39,711 bases of DNA from CAMDPA01 sp050186055 (GTDB lineage Bacteria; Pseudomonadota; Alphaproteobacteria; Rhizobiales; Hyphomicrobiaceae), in NCBI GenBank assembly GCA_050186055.1, contig JBFWYV010000005.1:1-39711 (forward strand), given 5' to 3'. The notes beneath the pieces are model-generated. The model ran no database searches. It was not told the origin of the DNA and saw nothing but the letters and a program-made list of their open reading frames with translations. Positions within the stretch are counted from its first letter, which is position 1, and each line of letters begins with the position of its first letter. A program made the translations under genes and the position numbers. Shown piece by piece: positions 32,170 through 39,711 of the stretch.

Positions 32170-34368
32170 TCATCCCTGGCTCGCCTCGTCCGCGCCCGCT
32201 GCTGCGCTTGCGGTCGCGACCTGCGCGACGGACGAGGGCTGCTCGGCCGGACTTTGCACCTCCGCGACGGCCGGTCCTGCATCCGGCGGCTGATCGGCGA
32301 ACACGCCGGCTTTCAGCTCATCGTCGAATGCCGGCGTCAAGATGCCATCGCTGGCATCATCCATCCTGGACTGCTGCAGCTCGTAAAGCTTCTGCGCGGT
32401 ATCGACGTTGAAATCGCCGGTCTGGTCGATGCCGAGGAACGCCTGCAGGCGCCCGACCTTTTCACCCTTCGAGCCGAACCTCAGCCGCATCAGGCTCTGC
32501 CGCACTTCCGGGATCGCAGCGGAGCCTTCCTCGCGCGCCCGCGCCGCCAGCATGGCTTCGTGCCCCGTCAGCAGCATGTAGACGTAGGGATCGCCTTCCT
32601 TGCCGGCCGTCGTCTTCAGCCCTGCCAGCCTGCGGAACTTGGCCCATGGCCCCTTGTGGTTGCCGGTATGCGTCGTCGCCTGCCCGACCACGACCTGACA
32701 GCCTGCAGAGCTGAACCAGCCCTGCTCCATCGAGAACGACGGATGCAGGTTGTCGCCCGGCTCCGAGCGGCTGACGTCGTCGCACGTATCGTAGGCGAGA
32801 TCGTCGCTCGAGCGCCTGACGATCACCGTGTGCTTCTTGTTGATGCGCTCGCGCAGGAGGAAGCAGCCCGGCCTGCCGTTGTGCGGTCCGACGATATAAC
32901 GATAGAACCCGGTCGGCAGCAGGTTTCCCGACGATTTGGTCTTGTACCAGCTCGTGACATAGCTCTCGTTGGGAACGGTCGATGCCGGAAACACCGCGAT
33001 GCGGCGCGCCGTCCTATCCCACACGCCGATCACACACCGGATCGTCTTGTGATTGGGACGCTGGTCGCGCAGCAGCACTGTATCCTCGAAATCGTCTTCG
33101 TTGGCCTGGATGATCGCGCAGCCGCGAAGGCCGAACAGGACGGGTTTGTCACCTGCCTCATCGATCGGAAAACCGTTGAGCTCCGCAAGCTGCTCCAGAT
33201 CTGCGGCATGCAGAGTGAAGCGAATGCCGTCGCCGAGCTTCGATTTGAGGTGCGCATAGTCCGGCGCTTCCTCATCCGGGCTCCATGTGACGCGGGCCGC
33301 CGCACGCAGCGCCTCCTTCGCGAAGTCGGTGCCGCGACGCAGCTCTTCCAGTTCGAGCTCCTCGGCAGCCTCATCGTTGACGTCATGCACCAGGACGCCG
33401 CGAATCTGGCCGCCGCCGGAGCGCGTTCTCGTCCGCCTCGCGTCGGAAGCGGCACGCGTGCGCGCCTCCAGCTCGGCGACTTCGATCGCCGCGAGACCTT
33501 CCTCGAACAGCCGCGCCTCGTTTTCGCGCCGCCTGGTCAGCTCCGCCTCGACGCTCATGCCCTTCCACAGCCGCTTCATCGACCGGATCAGCGCGGGCAC
33601 ACGCTCAAGCCTGCCTTCCATCACCGCAGCCTTGATCCCGCGCATCTCCCGGTAGCGATCGAGCCGATCATTGGCCGGATCGTATTCACGGTCATAGCTG
33701 GGGCCGCGGTTGAAGGTCAGCGAGACGAGCGCGCCGAAGCAGTCGGGCGACAGCACCTCGTGGCCGGGCAGCGCCGCAGCCGTCTGCTGCGCGAACCGGG
33801 GGACGGTGACGGCACGAAATACCGCTTCGCTTGGCTCCCACGGAACCCGGACGCCTGCGGCGATCAGCGAGCCCAGCAATTCCTTGATCTGCGCCACCTT
33901 TGCGTTGCGTCCCGGCTCCACCGAGCGGAGCCCCACGGCATCGGTCAGGAGTTCGACATGCTTCTCCGGCAGCACGGGCGACCAGTCCGCAGCAAACGCC
34001 TCCGGCGACTCCTGCCACCCCAGGTCGTAGCCGAACCCGATGGTGACGCCGGAACTCGCGCCCGGCCACACCGGCCGCGCTTTGTAGACCTTCTCATAAT
34101 AATCGCGCCCGCCCGTCTCGTGGCGCACGATCAGGGCATAAGCCGCCTCCGAGACGCGCTGAGCCAGCGCCGCCGCCTCTTCAGCCGACAGAGGCGGCTC
34201 AGCAGATCGCGTCGACGCCCTGACGCGCGCATATTCGACCTCCGCCTCGCGATCGGCCAGCGCCTCGCCGATGATGTCGCCCCGTTCCACCTCGGGCGCG
34301 TCGCTGTTGGCCGATGCTCCCGACTGAGAGTCACCGCGCCGAAACAATCTGGAAAGAACGTTTGCCAT
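32170..34368 (-). CDS. Multidomain peptidoglycan-targeting protein: lysozyme-like, LD-transpeptidase-like, PG-binding
   Basis: 732 aa, no signal peptide or membrane segment. Residues 75-285: lysozyme-like domain with a candidate catalytic Glu84 in VRHETGG, the GVTIGFGYDLG strand (107-117) recalling phage-lysozyme WTIGYG, and FGALVSLTFNRG (211-222). About 275-345: charged helical stretch, probably coiled. About 380-585: a domain with FPAST (460-464), LPTGFYRY (484-491), His542 and SSAGC (553-557), the layout of L,D-transpeptidases (His..SxGC) but degenerate. About 625-665: FGSKGEKVGRLQAFLG...GDFNVDTAQ, a peptidoglycan-binding-1 repeat. The tail is Ala/Gln-rich. The combination is unfamiliar to me. 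Start 34368 (MANVLSRLFRRGD) has GGGGGTGG at better spacing than the ATG at 34383. Whether it kills, remodels, or is loaded into a secretion device is open. Confidence 0.75.
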   Translation of the reverse strand: MANVLSRLFRRGDSQSGASANSDAPEVERGDIIGEALADREAEVEYARVRASTRSAEPPLSAEEAAALAQRVSEAAYALIVRHETGGRDYYEKVYKARPVWPGASSGVTIGFGYDLGWQESPEAFAADWSPVLPEKHVELLTDAVGLRSVEPGRNAKVAQIKELLGSLIAAGVRVPWEPSEAVFRAVTVPRFAQQTAAALPGHEVLSPDCFGALVSLTFNRGPSYDREYDPANDRLDRYREMRGIKAAVMEGRLERVPALIRSMKRLWKGMSVEAELTRRRENEARLFEEGLAAIEVAELEARTRAASDARRTRTRSGGGQIRGVLVHDVNDEAAEELELEELRRGTDFAKEALRAAARVTWSPDEEAPDYAHLKSKLGDGIRFTLHAADLEQLAELNGFPIDEAGDKPVLFGLRGCAIIQANEDDFEDTVLLRDQRPNHKTIRCVIGVWDRTARRIAVFPASTVPNESYVTSWYKTKSSGNLLPTGFYRYIVGPHNGRPGCFLLRERINKKHTVIVRRSSDDLAYDTCDDVSRSEPGDNLHPSFSMEQGWFSSAGCQVVVGQATTHTGNHKGPWAKFRRLAGLKTTAGKEGDPYVYMLLTGHEAMLAARAREEGSAAIPEVRQSLMRLRFGSKGEKVGRLQAFLGIDQTGDFNVDTAQKLYELQQSRMDDASDGILTPAFDDELKAGVFADQPPDAGPAVAEVQSPAEQPSSVAQVATASAAAGADEASQG

Positions 34369-34552
34369 GAAAACCACCCCCATGCCCCAATGACCGTGGT
34401 CCGAAACGGTAACTTAGCGACTTTGCCCCGATGATGACGGCGTGTCCACGCAGCGCTGGTGGAAAGGCAACGCCGGTCCTGCCGCCTCCACTGGCCAGGA
34501 CCCTCCACAGCTTGTAAGTACCTCTGCGCCGACGAACCCCTGAGCCCGCCCG

Positions 34553-35788
34553 ATGTCAACGCCCGCCGAACCCAGATACTGGAACCGGGGTCTTGCAGAT
34601 CTCACGCACGGCGCCGTGCTGTCGCCGTTCACGCGGCTGCGCCGGCTTGTTGCCGACGTGGAGCCCGGCATGTCGCCGATCGACATGACCATCGGCGAGC
34701 CGCGCGAGGAGATGCCGCCGTTCGTCGTCGACAAGATCCGCGAGGCGCAGGACACGTTCGCCAAATATCCCGCGATCCGCGGCACGGACGAACTGCGGCA
34801 AGCCATTGCGGGCTGGCTGGAGCGCCGCTTCAATCTCCCCGGACGGATCGACTACGCGCGCGAAGTCCATCCGACCAACGGTTCCCGGGAAGGCCTGTTC
34901 TACGCCGTGCTCCCGGCCATGGGGCGCCGCCGGACCGCCGAACGCCCGGCGATCCTCATGCCGAACCCCTACTATGGCGCCTATGTCGGTTCGGCCAACG
35001 CCGTTGATGCCGAGCCGGTCTTCCTCGACGCCACGCCGGAGACCGGCCATCTGCCCGACCTCGACGCCCTCGAGCAGGACGAAGCTCTGCTGCAACGGAC
35101 CGCGGCCTTCTACCTTTGCAATCCCGCCAACCCGCAAGGCGCGGTCGCCACCCGCGACTATCTGAGCCGCGCTCTCGCAATGGCGCGCCGCCACGATTTC
35201 ATCCTGCTGGCCGACGAGTGCTATTCCGAGATCTACACCCGCGAGCCCCCGGTCGGCGCACTTGAGGTTGCAGCCGCCACACCGGAGCGGTTCCGCAATC
35301 TCATCGTGCTCAATTCGCTGTCGAAGCGCTCCAACCTTCCCGGCCTGCGCTCCGGCTTCTGCGCCGGCGACGGCGATTTTCTCGAAGCCCTGGCTGAAAT
35401 CCGCAATCTGATCGGCCAGCAGATGCCGGGGCCGGTACAGCATGCCTCCGCTGCGGTCTGGTCCGACGAGGCCCACGTCGAGACGATCCGCGACGCCTAC
35501 CGCAAAAAATTCGACGTCTGCGACGAGTTGCTGGGCGGACGCTTCGGCTACAGCCGTCCAGCCGGCGGATTCTTTCTTTGGCTCGATGTGTCCCAACTTG
35601 GGGGCAGTATCGAAGCCGCCGTAACCCTTTGGAAACGCTGCGGTGTCAGAGTCTTGCCAGGCGCATATCTGGTCCAGGCTGGACGCAATGGCACGAGTGC
35701 AGGCGATCCTTACATCCGTGTCGCCCTAGTCCACAGCCCGGCAGTGGTCAGAGAAGCGCTGGAACGCATCGTCTCTGTCGCCGCGTAG
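34553..35788 (+). CDS. dapC: Succinyldiaminopimelate-type aminotransferase (class I/II)
   Basis: 411 aa PLP enzyme of fold type I, similar to the DapC group that transaminates N-succinyl-2-amino-6-ketopimelate in lysine/diaminopimelate synthesis. Key segments: MTIGEPREEMPPFV (N-terminal), MPNPYYGAYVGS, CNPANPQGA, LADECYSEIY (cofactor-binding Asp and Tyr) and NSLSKRSNLPGLRSGF (PLP Lys). The place just before ftsK and lolA is the usual Rhizobiales order. The ATG gives MSTPAEPRYWNRG; the ribosome site is weak. ftsK starts 16 bp after the stop. Confidence 0.82.
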   Translation: MSTPAEPRYWNRGLADLTHGAVLSPFTRLRRLVADVEPGMSPIDMTIGEPREEMPPFVVDKIREAQDTFAKYPAIRGTDELRQAIAGWLERRFNLPGRIDYAREVHPTNGSREGLFYAVLPAMGRRRTAERPAILMPNPYYGAYVGSANAVDAEPVFLDATPETGHLPDLDALEQDEALLQRTAAFYLCNPANPQGAVATRDYLSRALAMARRHDFILLADECYSEIYTREPPVGALEVAAATPERFRNLIVLNSLSKRSNLPGLRSGFCAGDGDFLEALAEIRNLIGQQMPGPVQHASAAVWSDEAHVETIRDAYRKKFDVCDELLGGRFGYSRPAGGFFLWLDVSQLGGSIEAAVTLWKRCGVRVLPGAYLVQAGRNGTSAGDPYIRVALVHSPAVVREALERIVSVAA

Positions 35789-35804
35789 GGTTCGTTTCTG
35801 TCCC

Positions 35805-38429
35805 ATGTTGTCCGATCATCCTGGTTATAGCCAGCCAAGGCTGCTGCCAGAGGCGCTCGAGAACACCGTGCGCGGGTGGGCCATCCGCGTCACCGGATGT
35901 ACTCTTGTCGCCTTTGCATTGACAAGCTGGCTCGGCCTCCTCACATGGCGGGCCCCCACTGCTGGCGGCTGGTCCGGCGCCGGCAACTCCGTGCGGCTGA
36001 TGCTCGGCCCGTTCGGCACCGCTGCCTCGGACTTCATGCTGCAGACGCTGGGCCTCGCCGCCATCGTCGCCCTGCTCGGCCCTCTGATCTGGGGCCTCGA
36101 GCTGCTGACCGGTTCCCGGCCGGTGCCCCACATCCATCGCAAGCTGATGCTGTTTCCGTTCGGCGTCTTGTTGCTCGCCGGCGCGTTTTCCGGCTTGCCC
36201 GCGATTGCCGCCTGGCCGTTGCACAATGGCTACGGCGGCATGCTGGGCGACATCATTTTCAACGTGAGCGCGCTTGCGAGCGGCGTACTCAGCGCCGAGC
36301 GCGGATCGCTGCTCGCATGCGCCGCGCTGGCTGCCGCCGGCGCCGCACTGACCGCACACAGCGTCGGCTTCGAACTGTCTCACTTCAAGCCGGGCCCCTC
36401 CGAACCCGGCCAGCCGCTCGAAGCTCCGCCGCCCATAACGCGGCGTCCGTCCGCGCTCTCGATGCTGGCCACGTCAGCGGGATCGAGTCTGATTTCGATC
36501 CTGCACACGCCCGCGCCGAGACGTCGCGCGTACGAGATGCACGAGGAAATCCCGATAGCGGCCGACGATCGCGCCGAGGACATTGGAGCCCCATTCACGT
36601 CTCGAGCTCAATGGCGGCACGAACAGCCCGAACCGGCGCCCGAGCCCGAGCTGGAGCCCGAACCGTGGACGCCGTCTCCATTTGAGGCCGAAGATCCGGC
36701 GGTCAGGTCGCGGGAAGAAGATGAGGCGCGGGCATTCGCCGAGCGCTTCGCACCGGCATCTGCCGCCAAGGTCCGGAAGCCACGTGCATCCGCCAAGCCA
36801 CGGAAAGCTAAAGAGAAAGTCAAGGAAACGGCCAGGCAGCATCTGTTGCCGATCATTAACGCCACGCTGGCCTTCGCGGGTCGTGGCGGCAGCATTCGGC
36901 GTCCGAGCCTGGACCTGCTCCGCCGCCCGGGCGCTGTACAGCACGTCGCCGTGGATGCAGCCACCGTCAGCGACACTGCAAAGCTGCTGCAGTCGGCCCT
37001 CGCCGACTTCGGCGTCGAAGGCCTGGTCCGCGACGCCCAGCCGGGTCCGGTCGTCACCCGTTACGAGTTCGAGCCGGCACGCGGGACCAAAACCGCGCGC
37101 GTCATCGGCCTGTCCGAGGACATCGCCCGGATGCTGAGCGTCAACGCCGTCCGCATCGGCGTGATCCCGGGCAAGTCCACGCTCGGCATCGAAGTGCCCA
37201 ACGCCGTCCGCACGCCCGTATTGCTGCGCGAGATCCTGGAAAGCGACACCTACCGTCACAGCGACGCAACGCTTCCGCTCGCGCTCGGCCGCGGCATCAA
37301 TGGCGAGGCCGTGGTCGCCGATCTGGCGCGCATGCCGCATCTGCTCATGGCCGGCACGACCGGCTCCGGCAAATCCGTCGCCATCAACTCCATGATCCTC
37401 TCGCTCATCTACGCGAAAAGCCCGGACCAATGCCGTCTGCTGCTGATCGATCCGAAGATGCTGGAGCTTTCTCCCTACAACGGCATTCCTCATCTTGCGG
37501 CCCCCGTCGTCACCAATGCCGATGAAGCGGCAACCGCGCTGGAATGGGCGGTCGCCGAAATGGAACGGCGCTATCAGCTCATGGCCAAGCTCGGGGTGCG
37601 CAACATCGAGGCCTTCAATGCGCGCGCACGCCGGGACGGCGGCGCGGGCCGTGCGCTGGTGCGGACGGTCCAGACCGGCTTTGACCCGGCTACCGGCCTT
37701 CCGGTGTTCGAGGACGAACAACTCGACGGCCAGCCGATGCCGTATCTCGTTATCGTCGTGGACGAATTTGCAGACCTGATGATCGCTGCCGGAGAGCGCG
37801 TCGAGACCGCGGTGCAGCGGCTGTCGCAGATGGCGCGCGCCGCAGGCATCCATCTGGTGATGGCAACCCAGCGGCCGACGGTCGATATCGTGACCGGAAC
37901 CATCAAGGCCAACATGCCGATGCGGATGAGCTTCCGCGTCGCCTCCAAGATCGACAGCCGCACGATCCTCAATGCGCCGGGGGCCGAACAACTCCTGGGT
38001 CAGGGCGACATGCTGCTGTCCAGCGACGGAAGCCAGATGTTCCGGGTGCACGGCACCTATGTGGCCGACGAGGAAGTCGAGCGGGTTGCACAGACTTTGC
38101 GCGATGCCGGAGAGCCGGCCTACATCAGCTTCAATCCCGTGGAAGCCGCGCCGCCGCAGCAGCCAGCGCCGACGATCGAGTTCGCCCCGGACCGCCCGGC
38201 ACCGAGGATCATGCCCGAAGCTGCCTACGCAACGGCGGTCGATGTCGTGGCAGCCGACCGCAAGGCATCGCCAGGCCACCTCTGCCGCCGCCTCGGCCTC
38301 GACGAGGACACCGCCGCCGCTTTCATCGACCGGATGGAGCAGGAAGGGCTGGTCGGGCCGCCGAGCCTTCTGGGCCGCCGCAGGATCATCGTCGGGGCGC
38401 CGGAATTCGGCTATCAGGCCGTCGCCTGA
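35805..38429 (+). CDS. ftsK: DNA translocase FtsK, divergent gamma domain
   Basis: Septal DNA pump that clears the chromosome from the closing division site and aids dimer resolution. 874 aa: about four membrane segments within 27-186, a Glu/Pro/Arg-rich linker (about 205-345), the alpha domain, then the beta RecA-like motor with Walker A GTTGSGKS (517-524), LLLIDPKMLELSPYN, YLVIVVDEFADLM (Walker B) and MATQRPTVDIVTG. The gamma winged helix begins at about 813. Here the KOPS-reading helix, normally RRxxIGYNRAA, reads RRLGLDEDTAA (around 827-837): the GYNR contacts are lost. 16 bp after dapC, probably one operon. The assignment is secure; DNA-sequence reading may be altered. Confidence 0.95.
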   Translation: MLSDHPGYSQPRLLPEALENTVRGWAIRVTGCTLVAFALTSWLGLLTWRAPTAGGWSGAGNSVRLMLGPFGTAASDFMLQTLGLAAIVALLGPLIWGLELLTGSRPVPHIHRKLMLFPFGVLLLAGAFSGLPAIAAWPLHNGYGGMLGDIIFNVSALASGVLSAERGSLLACAALAAAGAALTAHSVGFELSHFKPGPSEPGQPLEAPPPITRRPSALSMLATSAGSSLISILHTPAPRRRAYEMHEEIPIAADDRAEDIGAPFTSRAQWRHEQPEPAPEPELEPEPWTPSPFEAEDPAVRSREEDEARAFAERFAPASAAKVRKPRASAKPRKAKEKVKETARQHLLPIINATLAFAGRGGSIRRPSLDLLRRPGAVQHVAVDAATVSDTAKLLQSALADFGVEGLVRDAQPGPVVTRYEFEPARGTKTARVIGLSEDIARMLSVNAVRIGVIPGKSTLGIEVPNAVRTPVLLREILESDTYRHSDATLPLALGRGINGEAVVADLARMPHLLMAGTTGSGKSVAINSMILSLIYAKSPDQCRLLLIDPKMLELSPYNGIPHLAAPVVTNADEAATALEWAVAEMERRYQLMAKLGVRNIEAFNARARRDGGAGRALVRTVQTGFDPATGLPVFEDEQLDGQPMPYLVIVVDEFADLMIAAGERVETAVQRLSQMARAAGIHLVMATQRPTVDIVTGTIKANMPMRMSFRVASKIDSRTILNAPGAEQLLGQGDMLLSSDGSQMFRVHGTYVADEEVERVAQTLRDAGEPAYISFNPVEAAPPQQPAPTIEFAPDRPAPRIMPEAAYATAVDVVAADRKASPGHLCRRLGLDEDTAAAFIDRMEQEGLVGPPSLLGRRRIIVGAPEFGYQAVA

Positions 38430-38598
38430 ACCAGACGATCTGCCCAAATTGGGCCCCGCCTCTCGTGCATTCTCAAAAAAGTTCTGCGGATTGAGCCCGG
38501 CCCGCACTTGCTGCGGATGCCAACAGCAGTATTGTCCCGCCAACTTCTCGACTCATTGATGCGACATTTCGTGTCCCATCACTCTTGCAGGGGGACCT

Positions 38599-39318
38599 AT
38601 GGGCGTCCATTCCAAGCATTGGCTTGCTGCGGTCGGGCTGGCGGTCGCCATTGCGGTCTCTGGACCAAGCCAGGCCCAGGAGACGAAGCAGCAGCAAACG
38701 GCACCTCCGGCAGCGGCAACCACCGAGGGCTGGACCGGAAAAGTCACCGATGCCGGAAACGCCGAGGTCATCCTCTCGCCGGGCCAGCTCGCGGCAGTCA
38801 ATAAGGTGAGCGGCTATTTCAACGGCCTGACCACGCTCAAGGGCATATTCGTCCAGACCGACTCCGACAAGACCCGGTCCCGCGGTCGATTTTATGTTCT
38901 CCGGCCCGGCAAGTTCCGCTTCGACTACGGCCCGCCCAGCCGCAAGGTGATGGCGTCCGACGGCAGGTTCCTGCGCATCCGCGAGCCGGACCAGATCAAT
39001 GGCGATGCCTACCAGCTGGACAACACACCATTCCGCCTGCTCCTGAAGAAGGATGTCGATCTGGTCCGCGACGCCCGCATCCTCGACGTACAGGAATCAG
39101 AGGACCTGATCGTGCTGGCCCTGCAGGACAAGAGCCCCGATGCCCCCGGCCGGGTTCAGCTCTATTTCACAAAAAAGCCAGAACTTGACCTGAAAGAATG
39201 GGTGGTCCTGGACGCACAGGGCTTGGAAACCCGTGTCGAGCTCTCCGACCTGAACAAGACCGACAAGATCGATAGTTCTATCTTCGTTTGGGAAAACAGA
39301 ATGTTCCAGCAGCCCTGA
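38599..39318 (+). CDS. lolA: Outer-membrane lipoprotein carrier LolA family protein
   Basis: 239 aa periplasmic carrier that takes lipoproteins from LolCDE to the outer membrane. Signal peptide: residues 1-26 (MGVHSKHWLAAVGLAVAIAV, then a likely cut after SQA). Then a Gln/Thr/Ala-rich linker to about 45. The LolA beta-fold shows in VNKVSGYFNGLTTLKGIFVQT, SRGRFYVLRPGKFRFDY and DNTPFRLLL. AGGGGG just before the ATG decides the start. It follows ftsK at 169 bp, the canonical alphaproteobacterial neighbour. The stop codon lies inside the palindrome CCTGACGCGTCAGG (39314-39327). Confidence 0.9.
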   Translation: MGVHSKHWLAAVGLAVAIAVSGPSQAQETKQQQTAPPAAATTEGWTGKVTDAGNAEVILSPGQLAAVNKVSGYFNGLTTLKGIFVQTDSDKTRSRGRFYVLRPGKFRFDYGPPSRKVMASDGRFLRIREPDQINGDAYQLDNTPFRLLLKKDVDLVRDARILDVQESEDLIVLALQDKSPDAPGRVQLYFTKKPELDLKEWVVLDAQGLETRVELSDLNKTDKIDSSIFVWENRMFQQP

Positions 39319-39580
39319 CGCGTCAGGCCGAGAGGCGGCGCGGCGGCAAGCAACGAATATATAGTGGAGTTCTTGCAACCCAGAATTGCACAAATAGCGT
39401 TTATCAACTGAAATGATCACGCATTTCGCGGCCAGCCGCGCTTCGGGCCGCCACCGGCACGTGTGACCCGTTCGCCTCTTGGCAACAAATAGCTGGGGAT
39501 AAGCCTGAAACAATTGGTAACATTTTCGTGAGAACCAAACTTTACCCCTATTGAAAAAAACGGGGGTGCGCTTAAGTGTG
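39319..39580. other. Intergenic region right of lolA, no gene seen
   Basis: 262 bp. The first part is GC-rich; the part from about 39480 is AT-richer (for example CAATTGGTAACATTTTCGTG), suitable for a promoter reading rightwards. TTGAAA at 39551 could be a -35 box, but a good -10 at 17 bp is missing. No open frame with a ribosome site was found; a frame opposite to lolA (39097-39513) is an antisense shadow. Confidence 0.5.
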
Positions 39581-39711
39581 GGCTATGCAGGCGATGCTCC
39601 CTGTATCGGTAGTGCCCCCCGTCTAGCCGAAGGCATCGTCTGTGACACCGGTTTCCCTCCCGGTGTCGAGCGCTTCTAGCGCCCTCGCGCCCAACCCTCC
39701 CCCCGGGTTGG
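39581..39711 (+). ncRNA. Candidate structured small RNA (cut by window edge)
   Basis: Consecutive hairpins: GACACCGG (39644-39651) / CCGGTGTC (39660-39667) with loop TTTCCCTC; GCGCT/AGCGC (39670-39682) with loop TCT; and CCAACCC (39691-39697) / GGGTTGG (39705-39711) with a C-rich loop, running into the window end. Upstream, GGCTA/TAGCC and CGATGC/GCATCG can also pair, but in crossed order. Loops rich in CCCTCC resemble anti-Shine-Dalgarno loops of alphaproteobacterial small RNAs. Strand is assumed. The last hairpin may be a terminator. A structured leader of a gene beyond the window is an equal alternative. Confidence 0.35.

Noticed and set aside
31861..34434. 857-codon open frame on the + strand
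   Set aside because: Lies opposite the alpha/beta hydrolase and the peptidoglycan-targeting protein; its translation is Arg/His/Gln-rich without motifs, a known effect of high GC.
38442..38454. GCCCAAATTGGGC palindrome after ftsK
   Set aside because: Six-bp arms with a one-base centre cannot form a terminator hairpin; no known operator recognised.
36474..38543. 689-codon open frame on the minus strand
   Set aside because: Antisense shadow of ftsK, whose own frame has all motor motifs.
1..39711. CRISPR arrays, tRNA or rRNA genes, transposases, integrases, toxin-antitoxin pairs
   Set aside because: Looked for on both strands; no repeat-spacer pattern, no recognisable RNA gene and no mobile-element protein was found.

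Overview
This is a GC-rich chromosomal segment from an alphaproteobacterium, most likely of the Hyphomicrobiales (Rhizobiales). Pointers are the dapC-like aminotransferase / ftsK / lolA gene order, the BcsS-like outer-surface protein, the paired exonuclease and ATP-dependent ligase, KdsA (so an LPS-bearing Gram-negative), and inverted repeats that resemble dispersed repeats I remember from Rhizobiales genomes. No rRNA, tRNA, CRISPR array, transposase or phage structural gene was seen. The window is ordinary core and accessory chromosome, with 37 protein genes called.

Left part (1-9.6 kb). The 5' portion of a transketolase gene enters from the left edge. It is followed by a PfkB-type sugar kinase translationally coupled to a Kef-type cation/proton antiporter, a small exported protein, metal-type kdsA, an HMG-CoA-lyase-family enzyme, an SDR protein that has lost its catalytic residues, and an EntS-like MFS exporter. 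Next come rsmD and an RluB-type pseudouridine synthase with a 350-residue Arg/Gly-rich leader.

Middle (11.5-25 kb). tadA reads divergently from rluB and starts a rightward cluster: tadA, gamma-resorcylate decarboxylase, an MFS carrier and a class II aldolase-like protein. The cluster closes at a clean bidirectional terminator shared with a NYN-domain protein. An intergenic region with DnaA-box-like sites follows, then a cupin gene and gloB, a methyltransferase, a thioesterase, trmO, a Bcr/CflA-type MFS, an arylmalonate-decarboxylase-like protein without its cysteine, an Ada-like repair protein, a DUF2244 protein and endonuclease III (nth).

Right part (25-39.7 kb). This holds a tandem hairpin element, a small exported protein with a UspA protein, a BcsS-like protein, an MBL-fold exonuclease overlapping an ATP-dependent DNA ligase, and an alpha/beta hydrolase with an LLM flavin oxidoreductase. 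Then comes a large protein combining lysozyme-like, L,D-transpeptidase-like and peptidoglycan-binding regions. The segment ends with the aminotransferase, ftsK and lolA, and a final 390 bp without a gene that folds into several hairpins and may encode a small RNA.

Most promising leads: the lysozyme/transpeptidase-like/PG-binding protein; the three-gene aromatic-acid module; two enzyme-fold proteins lacking their catalytic residues (SDR and AMDase-like); the altered DNA-reading domain of FtsK; and the hairpin-rich right end.
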